5,209 nt of DNA from an uncultured bacterium (GCA_903876465.1 CAIRAF010000017.1:1-5209); one strand, 5' to 3'. Numbered from the stretch's first letter, positions 1 through 4,333 are shown. Program-made: numbers and translations. The notes: generated from the letters alone by a model not told the origin.

Positions 1-66
1 CGACTTAAAGCTGTTACAAAGAACATAAAACAACATTCTATAAGACCAAAAGCTGGGCTTGGGTAA
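1..66 (+). CDS. Possible C-terminal end of an unidentified upstream gene (partial)
   Basis: Frame 1 is open from the window edge to a TAA at 64-66 and gives 21 residues ending in SIRPKAGLG. The other two plus frames close within the first 27 bases. The peptide is basic and looks like an ordinary soluble C-terminus, but it is too short to name. One minus-strand frame is also open across this stretch, so the assignment rests on the protein-like ending and on the plus orientation of the next gene. No terminator hairpin with a T-run follows. Low confidence. Confidence 0.33.
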   Translation, partial: RLKAVTKNIKQHSIRPKAGLG

Positions 67-130
67 AGGTTGTAATTAATTGCAGTCTACCTCTGATATG
101 GGCTACATGTCAATGTAATTTCCCGATTTA

Positions 131-158
131 TCAAAGGGGGACAAGAGGGGGATAGAAT
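131..158. repeat. G-rich intergenic tract with two AGGGGGA units
   Basis: Two AGGGGGA units lie at 135-141 and 146-152, 11 bases apart, in a purine-rich run preceded by TTTATCA. The block resembles the CAAAGGGGGA-type intergenic repeats I remember from several bacterial genomes, where they normally occur as inverted pairs. Here the partner arm is reduced to TTTCCCGA at about 118-125, so this would be a decayed copy. It directly abuts the promoter of the 45-codon gene. The identification is from memory, not from an alignment. Confidence 0.35.
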
Positions 159-162
159 AGTG

Positions 163-168
163 TATAAT
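163..168 (+). promoter_or_regulatory. -10 box TATAAT, predicted leaderless start
   Basis: A perfect TATAAT preceded by GTG lies exactly 6 bases (TCACGC) upstream of the ATG at 175. Transcription normally begins about 7 bases after the -10 box, which would be at the A of the ATG. No good TTGACA is found at the usual -35 distance; the sequence there is GACAAG within the G-rich tract. The same 6-base geometry occurs at the lipoprotein gene start at 715. Confidence 0.6.
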
Positions 169-174
169 TCACGC

Positions 175-312
175 ATGCAAACAACAATTATTCTCATCAT
201 TATCGTCATAGCCGCACTGGTTATGAGTACTGGAAAAAAGACGTCTAAAAAGCATGATAAGCACGATAAGAAAGAAAAGGATTTTGAAGGTAAGGACAAA
301 GAAAAGAGGTAA
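175..312 (+). CDS. Tiny single-pass membrane protein with Lys/Asp/Glu-rich tail, 45 residues
   Basis: ATG at 175 to TAA at 310-312. Residues 3-17 are a hydrophobic helix (TTIILIIIVIAALVM), without a clear signal-peptidase site. Residues 21-45 are almost entirely charged (KKTSKKHDKHDKKEKDFEGK and onward). The protein is probably anchored in the membrane with a highly charged tail; the charge pattern suggests the tail stays in the cytoplasm, but this is inference. Support for a real gene is the perfect TATAAT 6 bases before ATG, the sharp switch from hydrophobic to charged composition, and tail-to-tail packing against the lipoprotein gene with only 13 bases between the stop codons. There is no Shine-Dalgarno. 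The antisense frames over it have no start signal and give unconvincing proteins. I do not recognise a family and assign no function. Confidence 0.6.
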   Translation: MQTTIILIIIVIAALVMSTGKKTSKKHDKHDKKEKDFEGKDKEKR

Positions 313-331
313 GTGATGAAAAATATTACCT
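307..331. repeat. AGGTAA inverted repeat joining two convergent stop codons
   Basis: AGGTAA at 307-312 and TTACCT at 326-331 form a perfect 6-base inverted repeat around a 13-base A-rich centre. Each arm is the final Arg codon plus TAA stop of one of the two convergent genes. A weak bidirectional hairpin is possible. It lacks the GC-rich stem and T-tract of a normal terminator, so shared use of AGG TAA may be coincidence. Confidence 0.3.
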
Positions 332-715
332 AGGACAAACAAATTCGCAATCAGGTCCAGTGCGTCCGAGGTATGAACCGTCTGGGCACTGTTTTGCATC
401 CATAGTGCAGGCAACAGGCATTTTTAGTCCTGTACATCTCCAGTTGATTTCAGCGGTCTTTGTTTCTTCGTTGACCACACAAGCAGGATTGCATCCGGGT
501 TTGGTGGCATTTAGATTGGCATCGTACCACCAGGTTTTGGAATTTTCATTGTACATACCAGATGATAAAGCTTCTCCGCCCTTAATACACGATCTCTCGG
601 CGATCGTTCTTGCTTCAGTTTCTGAAAGTAAACTATCATCAGTTCTTAGCTTGGTACAAGCGATGGCTATTAATATCAATCCTAAAATTATCAATATGGT
701 AATGTCTTTTTTCAT
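326..715 (-). CDS. Cysteine-rich two-module lipoprotein, 129 residues
   Basis: ATG at 715, TAA at 326-328. Residues 4-19 are a hydrophobic signal segment ending in AIAC with Cys20, a plausible lipobox, so the mature protein is likely a lipid-anchored envelope protein. Two modules follow. Module 1 (about 34-97) contains ARTIAERSCIKGGEAL, TWWYDANLNATKPGCNPACV and a TAEINWRC ending. Module 2 (about 102-128) has the pattern C-x6-CPDGS-x-GR-x-GP-x-CEF-x-CP. Excluding Cys20 there are eight cysteines (43, 75, 79, 94, 103, 110, 123, 127), an even number compatible with four disulfides outside the membrane. I recall both modules as recurrent in Parcubacteria proteins, usually annotated hypothetical. 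The function is unknown; a structural or binding role at the surface is inference. There is no Shine-Dalgarno; the start is set by the TATAAT 6 bases upstream and by the signal sequence. Confidence 0.85.
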   Translation of the reverse strand: MKKDITILIILGLILIAIACTKLRTDDSLLSETEARTIAERSCIKGGEALSSGMYNENSKTWWYDANLNATKPGCNPACVVNEETKTAEINWRCTGLKMPVACTMDAKQCPDGSYLGRTGPDCEFVCPR

Positions 716-721
716 ACATTT

Positions 722-727
722 ATTATA
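722..727 (-). promoter_or_regulatory. Extended -10 (TGATATAAT), predicted leaderless start
   Basis: On the minus strand the sequence reads TGATATAAT, then AAATGT, then ATG at 715. This is a perfect extended -10 (TGn-TATAAT) ending 6 bases before the start codon, so the predicted first transcribed base falls on the ATG. No purine-rich Shine-Dalgarno exists in the gap, and no good -35 lies 17 bases upstream, which is normal for extended -10 promoters. It gives the lipoprotein gene its own transcription unit, separate from the permease operon upstream. Confidence 0.7.
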
Positions 728-783
728 TCAGAATAGGCAAATGGAGATAGATACAGTTATCAAACTTTACTTTTTTACGCTTT

Positions 784-1041
784 TCACTTCTTCCTGTTCC
801 TTGTCCTCTTTCCTAGAAAATATGACAATATCGGTAACTCTGAAAGCCTGTCTATTATGTCACCGATTCGTTCTGCAAGTTCGGCTGAAGCGTGATTGAT
901 ATTCTTCGAAAGCTTCTCAAGTTCTTTAACTATCATTATAAGATGATAGACCACAACAGAACAGAGAATACCAAAAAATATAATTGTCAGAGCAACTGTA
1001 AAGTTAAAAAATATTTGCGATATGATAAGTGCTAAATTCAT
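784..1041 (-). CDS. Small membrane protein with amphipathic helix, 85 residues
   Basis: ATG at 1041, TGA at 784-786. Residues about 7-37 are a long hydrophobic segment (one helix, possibly a tight hairpin). Residues 38-68 form a charged amphipathic helix (ELEKLSKNINHASAELAERI), and the C-terminus is basic (GKRTRNRKK), placing it in the cytoplasm by the positive-inside rule. The plan of an N-terminal helix followed by a coiled-coil-like stretch resembles small DUF948-like proteins, but I cannot assign it to that family. The gene begins 9 bases after the stop codon of the AI-2E permease and has no Shine-Dalgarno, so it is probably cotranscribed and translated by coupling. A partnership with the permease is suggested by position only. 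No clear terminator follows before the lipoprotein promoter. Confidence 0.75.
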   Translation of the reverse strand: MNLALIISQIFFNFTVALTIIFFGILCSVVVYHLIMIVKELEKLSKNINHASAELAERIGDIIDRLSELPILSYFLGKRTRNRKK

Positions 1042-1050
1042 ATTATGTTT

Positions 1051-2076
1051 TTATGTTGCGCGTTTATGTCTACTTTTATAATTTTCATGATAACTAACGA
1101 TAACAGGAATACTCGCGGCTACTGGCAAAGCGAGAAATGCTCCTAACATTCCAAACAAACTGGCGCCTATTATCACAGCCAAAAATCCTAAAGCAGGGTA
1201 TAGATTTAGAGCCTTGTTATAGATCGCTGGACTTATGATGGCGTTTTCTATCTGCTGATAAACGAGGTGAATAATGAGAACTGATATGCCATATACCGGT
1301 GCGACACTATAAGCCACAAAAAAGGCAGGAATAGAACCGATCGTTGAGCCGACGAGTGGTAAGAGGTCAAATACTCCAGCAAACAAGGCGAGTGGCAAAG
1401 CATAGGGAATATGAAGAGCTAGCAAGGACACGTAGATTACTAAAAATGTGATGCCGGAAATGATCACGTTGCCACGGATATATTGTCCAGTTACTTTTGC
1501 GACTTGCTCTATAAAGCCCTGAAGTTTTTCCTTTTCTTGAAAGGGAAATATGCTCAAAAATAATTTCAATAATCGCTCATAGTCGTATACGAAATAAAAT
1601 GTCAAAACCAGAGTTGCTAGTACGGAAATCGCTATCTGAAGAATAGCATTTGAAGATGCGATAGGGTCGCCAGAGAACGAGTCAGTGTAAGAAACAATAT
1701 TAAAATTTGTCAGATAGTGACCGATATAAGGAAGATTGCTCATAGTCGAATTTATACTAGTCAGCATCTGTGGAAGTTGACTATTTAGGTTTGGAATAAG
1801 AGCAAAGCCGAGCACAGCAAAAGGAATGAGAAGTATGAGTAGAACCACAAAAGTTGAAAGAAGAATAGGAAACTTGGTCTTAATGTGAAATTTCCAAACG
1901 ACCGGATGAAGTGAGGCTGTCAATACAAGTGCCACAACGATCACTACAACGGCGCCTAGAGCCTTCCAGATAAGAAGTAAAGTGATACCCACAAGAACTA
2001 TGCGGGTCAAAGCCTCCCAACTCAAAGGGTGTTCTCGTGACGGAGGTGCCTCTCGAAAATGTTGTTGTGACTCCAT
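1051..2076 (-). CDS. AI-2E family permease (PF01594), 341 residues
   Basis: ATG at 2076, TAA at 1051-1053. This is a full-length polytopic inner-membrane protein of the AI-2E transporter/exporter family, whose members are usually about 330-370 residues. Helices appear near 24-53, 70-94, 145-164, 203-222, 224-247, 250-270 and 293-325. The soluble insertion between helices (about 95-140) is present. Family hallmarks are FYFVYDYERLL at 160-170, GQYIRGNVIISGI at 197-209, FDLLPLVGSTIGSIP at 236-250, YQQIENAIISPAI at 273-285, and the C-terminal P-x7-IIGASLFGMLGAFLALPVAA at 294-321. Family members include TqsA, but substrates differ widely (signals, Na+/H+ exchange), so autoinducer-2 transport should not be assumed. 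The C-terminal tail is basic. No Shine-Dalgarno precedes the start; a 12-codon reading frame lies just upstream. The 85-residue membrane protein follows 9 bases downstream. Confidence 0.93.
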   Translation of the reverse strand: MESQQHFREAPPSREHPLSWEALTRIVLVGITLLLIWKALGAVVVIVVALVLTASLHPVVWKFHIKTKFPILLSTFVVLLILLIPFAVLGFALIPNLNSQLPQMLTSINSTMSNLPYIGHYLTNFNIVSYTDSFSGDPIASSNAILQIAISVLATLVLTFYFVYDYERLLKLFLSIFPFQEKEKLQGFIEQVAKVTGQYIRGNVIISGITFLVIYVSLLALHIPYALPLALFAGVFDLLPLVGSTIGSIPAFFVAYSVAPVYGISVLIIHLVYQQIENAIISPAIYNKALNLYPALGFLAVIIGASLFGMLGAFLALPVAASIPVIVSYHENYKSRHKRAT

Positions 2077-2106
2077 ACATATAAGGCCGTATAAACAAGG
2101 GAAGTG

Positions 2107-2145
2107 TTACTGTTGGCTGTTTGAGTATGGAATCATAATAAGCAT
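2107..2145 (-). other. Candidate leaderless 12-codon upstream reading frame
   Basis: ATG at 2145 encodes MLIMIPYSNSQQ with TAA at 2107-2109, 30 bases before the permease start. Its ATG lies exactly 6 bases after a TATACT, the same geometry as the two TATAAT-led genes in this window. It could be a leader peptide that brings ribosomes onto the SD-less permease message. It is so short that chance is a serious alternative. Confidence 0.3.
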
Positions 2146-2151
2146 CGTTTT

Positions 2152-2177
2152 AGTATAAAGAAAAAAGCAAGTTTCAA
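2152..2177 (-). promoter_or_regulatory. Candidate promoter for the permease operon
   Basis: The -10 TATACT (2152-2157, one mismatch to consensus) lies 14 bases from a TTGAAA (2172-2177). That spacing is short, so the -10 carries the prediction. The transcript would begin at or next to the ATG at 2145 and reach the permease start after about 70 bases. The TTGAAA overlaps the T-tract of the terminator of the preceding gene. Confidence 0.4.
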
Positions 2178-2220
2178 ATAAAAAGAAATACCAGCCACGA
2201 CTTGAACGTGAACCGGTATT
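2175..2220 (-). terminator. Rho-independent terminator of the 70-residue gene
   Basis: The minus strand forms a 13-base-pair stem: AATACCGGT, a bulged T, then CACG, pairing with CGTGGCTGGTATT around the loop TTCAAGT. Two pairs are G-T wobbles. TTCTTTTTATTTG follows immediately. The hairpin begins 17 bases after the stop codon at 2238 and separates this gene from the permease operon. Confidence 0.85.
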
Positions 2221-2237
2221 CAGTTTTTCGCACAGAG

Positions 2238-2450
2238 CTAGTGCGTGCGATGGACAACTCCACATGTTCGAACAGTACACTTCAGGTCGCCGTCGAGTTC
2301 GATCTTCTTGTGACGGCGACAGAAGTATGCGATGCGCGTATCCTCCAAGTCTGGAATAGCTTTGCACTTCTTGCAGTGCCCCTTGTCGAGAATCGCCTGA
2401 CATTCGCCTTCGTTGTGGACCACCCTCTTAATCGCTAGCGGTACGGCCAT
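2238..2450 (-). CDS. Small Cys/His-rich, probably zinc-binding protein, 70 residues
   Basis: ATG at 2450, TGA at 2238-2240. It is a soluble protein with six cysteines and five histidines. Cys26-x2-Cys29 (GHCKKC) and Cys44-x2-His47 (FCRRH) form a CxxC...CxxH set typical of small zinc-finger or treble-clef folds. Cys58, Cys63, His67 and His70 could complete a second site. I recognise no named family; a metal-stabilised nucleic-acid or protein binder is inference only. An in-frame GTG exists at 2459, but ATG 2450 is preferred because an unusually long Shine-Dalgarno sits at optimal spacing and would overlap the GTG. The gene has its own TTGACT/TATATT promoter and a strong terminator, so it is monocistronic. 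GC in a sampled 60 bases (2281-2340) is about 55%, far above the flanking genes. Confidence 0.82.
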   Translation of the reverse strand: MAVPLAIKRVVHNEGECQAILDKGHCKKCKAIPDLEDTRIAYFCRRHKKIELDGDLKCTVRTCGVVHRTH

Positions 2451-2452
2451 CT

Positions 2453-2465
2453 GGATCACCCCCTT
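2453..2465 (-). promoter_or_regulatory. Unusually long Shine-Dalgarno
   Basis: The minus strand reads AAGGGGGTGATCC ending 2 bases before ATG 2450. It matches 12 of 13 bases of the complement of the conserved 16S rRNA 3' end (AAGGAGGTGATCC), and the one difference, G for A, can still form a G-U pair. The core GGGGG sits 8 bases from the ATG. Confidence 0.85.
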
Positions 2466-2481
2466 CTTGTTCTTTGAATCA

Positions 2482-2509
2482 AATATAAGGAATATTTGAG
2501 ATAAGTCAA
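2482..2509 (-). promoter_or_regulatory. Promoter of the 70-residue gene
   Basis: The -35 TTGACT (2504-2509) and -10 TATATT (2482-2487) are separated by 16 bases. The predicted start is near 2475, giving an mRNA leader of about 25-30 bases that contains the long Shine-Dalgarno. The architecture is almost identical to that of the 82-residue gene. Confidence 0.7.
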
Positions 2510-2527
2510 GACAATTTTGATTTTAAT

Positions 2528-2557
2528 GAAAAATAAGATGGTGTTTTACACAATCTT
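2528..2557 (-). terminator. Terminator overlapping the end of the cyclase-like gene
   Basis: The minus strand has arms AAGATTGTGT and ACACCATCTT around an AAA loop (nine pairs, one mismatch), followed by ATTTTTC. The left arm comprises the last coding codons and the TAA stop is in the loop region, so the terminator starts inside the gene. Confidence 0.7.
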
Positions 2558-3229
2558 CTTGTCACGATAAGCTCTCGAATAGTCATAAATAGTGGACCAA
2601 AAAGCGCCGGCAAAAAAGGCGACAGCTATCTCTTCTATAGGTACTCCTAAGAGCAAGAGTCCACAGATATTATCAAAATTATAGGAGTGATTGACGAAAT
2701 CTGGAAATATCAGATTTACCAAAACGAACACCACCAAATATATCATACTGAAGATAAAAGCACTTATAAGCATTTGCCTTCTTAGATCCCGGCGTAAACA
2801 GGCTGTGATAGCCGCTCCGATTCCACCCACGATCATCATGTTATAGATGGCAATCGTTGGAAATAGTGCTGACATCACAACAAAGGCTACTGGAACAGAA
2901 TATAGTAACCAATAATGTCGATGACCCGTGTGAGTTAACCGTACCAGTTTTTCATTATAAAAAAATTCATACGTTACAGACGCTATACCTGCCATAAGAA
3001 AAAGAAAAAGAAAACTTTCTATTCCTACGCCATATCTTTCCATTAATCCAAAAAGTGAACTCGGATGCCAATATTGCGGCACAAGAAAATAGTCGATGAA
3101 ACCAAATGGCATACCCCAAAAACTAGCCAAGATCATTTCCTTGCGTAGGTCCTTGCGTCGTAGAAATATGAATAGCCATATTAAAAAAAGGATAAGACAG
3201 CCGGTAATATATGCGTACTTATGATCCAT
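2546..3229 (-). CDS. Lycopene cyclase domain membrane protein with tandem repeat, 227 residues
   Basis: ATG at 3229, TAA at 2546-2548. It is a polytopic membrane protein of the CrtYc/CrtYd type lycopene cyclase domain family (about six to seven helices). It is an internal duplication. Repeat 1 (24-90) runs RRKDLRKEMILASF...YGVGIESFLFLFLMAGIASVTYEF. Repeat 2 (146-217) runs RRDLRRQMLISAF...LGVPIEEIAVAFFAGAFWSTIYDY. This matches the tandem architecture of fused archaeal cyclases. The family's P-x-E-E motif is intact in repeat 2 (PIEE 197-200), but repeat 1 has only GIES (69-72). The N-terminus MDHKYAYI resembles family starts. A GTG at 3280 would add 17 residues, but it has no Shine-Dalgarno, and an extended -10 lies between it and the ATG. 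No phytoene or lycopene synthesis genes are nearby, so cyclase activity is not established; a different lipid substrate is possible. Confidence 0.72.
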   Translation of the reverse strand: MDHKYAYITGCLILFLIWLFIFLRRKDLRKEMILASFWGMPFGFIDYFLVPQYWHPSSLFGLMERYGVGIESFLFLFLMAGIASVTYEFFYNEKLVRLTHTGHRHYWLLYSVPVAFVVMSALFPTIAIYNMMIVGGIGAAITACLRRDLRRQMLISAFIFSMIYLVVFVLVNLIFPDFVNHSYNFDNICGLLLLGVPIEEIAVAFFAGAFWSTIYDYSRAYRDKKIV

Positions 3230-3237
3230 TTGCACAA

Positions 3238-3246
3238 ATTTTAGCA
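3238..3246 (-). promoter_or_regulatory. Extended -10 (TGCTAAAAT) of the cyclase-like gene
   Basis: The minus strand reads TGC-TAAAAT ending 8 bases before ATG 3229. There is no matching -35 and no Shine-Dalgarno close to the ATG; an AGAGGTGGA lies too far upstream at about 20 bases. A start 7-9 bases downstream would give a leaderless or nearly leaderless mRNA. Confidence 0.45.
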
Positions 3247-3301
3247 AATCCACCTCTGCAATGCTACTGGATAGCGTCACTTTTGACAGATATATGTAAA
3301 C

Positions 3302-3355
3302 AAAAAGCCCGCCTCACAACAACAGGTCGAGCCAGTTGTTGGGTGACGGGGCGGC
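3302..3355 (-). terminator. Rho-independent terminator of the 82-residue gene
   Basis: The minus strand pairs CAACAAC (3335-3341) with GTTGTTG (3317-3323) around a loop containing GG/CC. An outer GCCGCC pairs with GGCGGGC with one bulge, and GCTTTTTG follows. The hairpin begins about 15 bases after the stop codon at 3370, isolating this gene from the cyclase-like gene. Confidence 0.75.
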
Positions 3356-3369
3356 ATGGACTGTCCTCG

Positions 3370-3618
3370 TTAGTATCCCCATGGCCAGCGGAGACGATAC
3401 GCCGCAGGTGTCTCGGGTCGGGGCCGGTCTGATGGAGACGGCGGTTTGGGCGACACGGTGACCACTTGGACAAGGGGACTGTTCTCTGTACGACCAGCCT
3501 TGACCTTCAAGGCATAGGGACTTTTACCGCTCGGCGCCATGCGATTTCGACGTCTGGCGTGACGAGCCGCAATAGCCGCCAGTCGGCGTGCTTCACGGTT
3601 TCTACTATGTTTTGACAC
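3370..3618 (-). CDS. Arginine-rich basic protein of unknown function, 82 residues
   Basis: GTG at 3618, TAA at 3370-3372. Residues 2-27 form a strongly basic, alanine-rich helix (SKHSRNREARRLAAIAARHA then RRRNR). A middle segment (33-56) has Lys/Val-rich sequence, and a proline-rich, probably disordered tail (57-74) ends in YRLRWPWGY. There are no cysteines or membrane segments. The basic helix suggests contact with RNA, DNA or ribosomes, but I recognise no family. The start is decided by a strong Shine-Dalgarno, AGGAGG, 5 bases before the GTG. The gene is monocistronic, with an excellent promoter and a GC-rich terminator. Sampled GC (3541-3600) is about 63%, the highest in the window, so acquisition from elsewhere or special codon use is possible. 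The well-formed signals argue against a chance frame. Confidence 0.75.
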   Translation of the reverse strand: MSKHSRNREARRLAAIAARHARRRNRMAPSGKSPYALKVKAGRTENSPLVQVVTVSPKPPSPSDRPRPETPAAYRLRWPWGY

Positions 3619-3623
3619 GGTGA

Positions 3624-3629
3624 CCTCCT
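3624..3629 (-). promoter_or_regulatory. Strong Shine-Dalgarno AGGAGG deciding a GTG start
   Basis: The minus strand reads AGGAGG-TCACC-GTG. The perfect six-base core has a 5-base spacing to the GTG at 3618, and no ATG is nearby, so GTG is the start. Confidence 0.8.
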
Positions 3630-3661
3630 GTTAGTTTTTGTTGAACCAAGCTTCAGGGATA

Positions 3662-3689
3662 AATATAGTCAATATAAAAATTGTGTCAA
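3662..3689 (-). promoter_or_regulatory. Consensus-like promoter of the 82-residue gene
   Basis: The -35 TTGACA (3684-3689) is perfect, the -10 is TATATT (3662-3667, one mismatch), and the spacer is 16 bases, very AT-rich. The predicted mRNA leader is about 37 bases. This is the best sigma-70-type promoter in the window, suggesting strong constitutive expression. Confidence 0.8.
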
Positions 3690-3697
3690 TAGTCCAT

Positions 3698-3730
3698 CTA
3701 AACAGAAACCACCATCCTGACGACGGTGGT
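3698..3730 (-). terminator. Rho-independent terminator of the 176-residue gene
   Basis: The minus strand forms a 9-base-pair stem, ACCACCGTC with GATGGTGGT (one G-T wobble), around the loop GTCAG, followed by TTCTGTTT. It lies about 43 bases after the stop codon at 3773 and just upstream of the next promoter. Confidence 0.75.
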
Positions 3731-3772
3731 ATTCCGTGCTGAGATGGTGGGATGTTCGACTTGGAAAACTGG

Positions 3773-4303
3773 TTACTTCGGCCAGCTCGAATCCTTTGCT
3801 TCTTCGGCGACCTTTTCCATGGCTTCTGTGAGATTCGCCGTCACACGCAGCTCGACGCAGCGGGCGATCGTTTCGTGGCTGAATAGCGGTAGGAAGAGTC
3901 CGATCATCGGATCCCATTTTCCGCTTAGCAGGTAACCACTGATATGTTCGGAGATGGGGACATGAGTAACGATAACGTCCCTGTCCCACGGCCATTCGAT
4001 AACTACGACATCCCCTGGTCGCATGTACATGATGGGAGTTCCATCCGGGTTTTGGATTGGAGCATCCGCCAGAGCCAACCATGCCCGGTGATAATCCCAG
4101 TTTTTCTCCGGACGCTTCAGTTTGTGAATCTCCCGACTCCGATGCGCCGCCGTCGTGATTTCCCGCATCCTCATGGTCATGGGGGAGTCGGAGTCTTCAA
4201 TGAGTTTTTTCAGGTTTGATTCCTGGCAGAACTCATCGTAGAATTTCCAAAACTCCGCACCACCAATGGCCATGTTTGCAGATGTTGCACTTTCTTGTGG
4301 CAT
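3773..4303 (-). CDS. Soluble protein of unknown function, 176 residues
   Basis: ATG at 4303, TAA at 3773-3775. There is no signal peptide or membrane segment. An N-terminal, mostly helical and charged region (about 15-82) includes FWKFYDEFCQESNLKKLIED and a basic HRSREIHKLKRPEKNWDYHR stretch. A beta-rich core follows (about 90-122) with MYMRPGDVVVIEWPWDRDVI. The C-terminus (140-176) is helical and acidic (LTEAMEKVAEEAKDSSWPK). I recognise no family or catalytic motif. An in-frame TTG at 4327 is rejected as the start because AAGGAG lies between it and the ATG, 9 bases before the ATG. The gene is monocistronic, with its own promoter containing a palindrome, and a terminator. Sampled GC (3841-3900) is about 60%, contrasting with the AT-rich genes upstream. 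Confidence 0.82.
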   Translation of the reverse strand: MPQESATSANMAIGGAEFWKFYDEFCQESNLKKLIEDSDSPMTMRMREITTAAHRSREIHKLKRPEKNWDYHRAWLALADAPIQNPDGTPIMYMRPGDVVVIEWPWDRDVIVTHVPISEHISGYLLSGKWDPMIGLFLPLFSHETIARCVELRVTANLTEAMEKVAEEAKDSSWPK

Positions 4304-4312
4304 GACTATATT

Positions 4313-4318
4313 CTCCTT
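4313..4318 (-). promoter_or_regulatory. Shine-Dalgarno AAGGAG deciding the ATG start
   Basis: The minus strand reads AAGGAG, then nine bases (AATATAGTC), then ATG at 4303. It lies inside the region that a TTG start at 4327 would translate, which settles the start codon. Confidence 0.75.
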
Positions 4319-4333
4319 TTGTTCCAAATTAAA

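Noticed and set aside
87..414. Two minus-strand reading frames (87-299 and 169-414) with hydrophobic segments
   Set aside because: They run antisense to the 45-codon gene or overlap the lipoprotein 3' end, have no -10/ATG geometry or Shine-Dalgarno, and their hydrophobicity mirrors Lys/Asp-rich codons on the other strand.
360..899. Long plus-strand frame of 179 codons
   Set aside because: It lies antisense across the lipoprotein gene and part of the 85-residue gene, both of which have recognisable domains or membrane organisation and start signals. Its protein has no coherent organisation.
1051..2076. Naming the permease as an autoinducer-2 exporter (tqsA)
   Set aside because: The family has diverse substrates and nothing here (no luxS or lsr genes) supports AI-2, so no symbol is given.
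2107..2403. 98-codon minus-strand frame overlapping the Cys/His-rich gene
   Set aside because: It lacks a ribosome binding site, reads through the strong terminator hairpin, and shadows a gene with an outstanding Shine-Dalgarno. Only its last 12 codons are discussed, as a leader peptide.
3230..3280. GTG start at 3280 for the cyclase-like gene
   Set aside because: The extra 17 residues do not resemble family N-termini, no Shine-Dalgarno precedes the GTG, and an extended -10 box lies inside the extension.
3669..4219. Overlapping frames on both strands (3669-4082 minus, 3726-3935 and 3944-4219 plus)
   Set aside because: They are out-of-frame shadows of the GC-rich 176-residue gene; high GC lowers stop frequency. 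The minus one runs through the terminator at 3698-3730.
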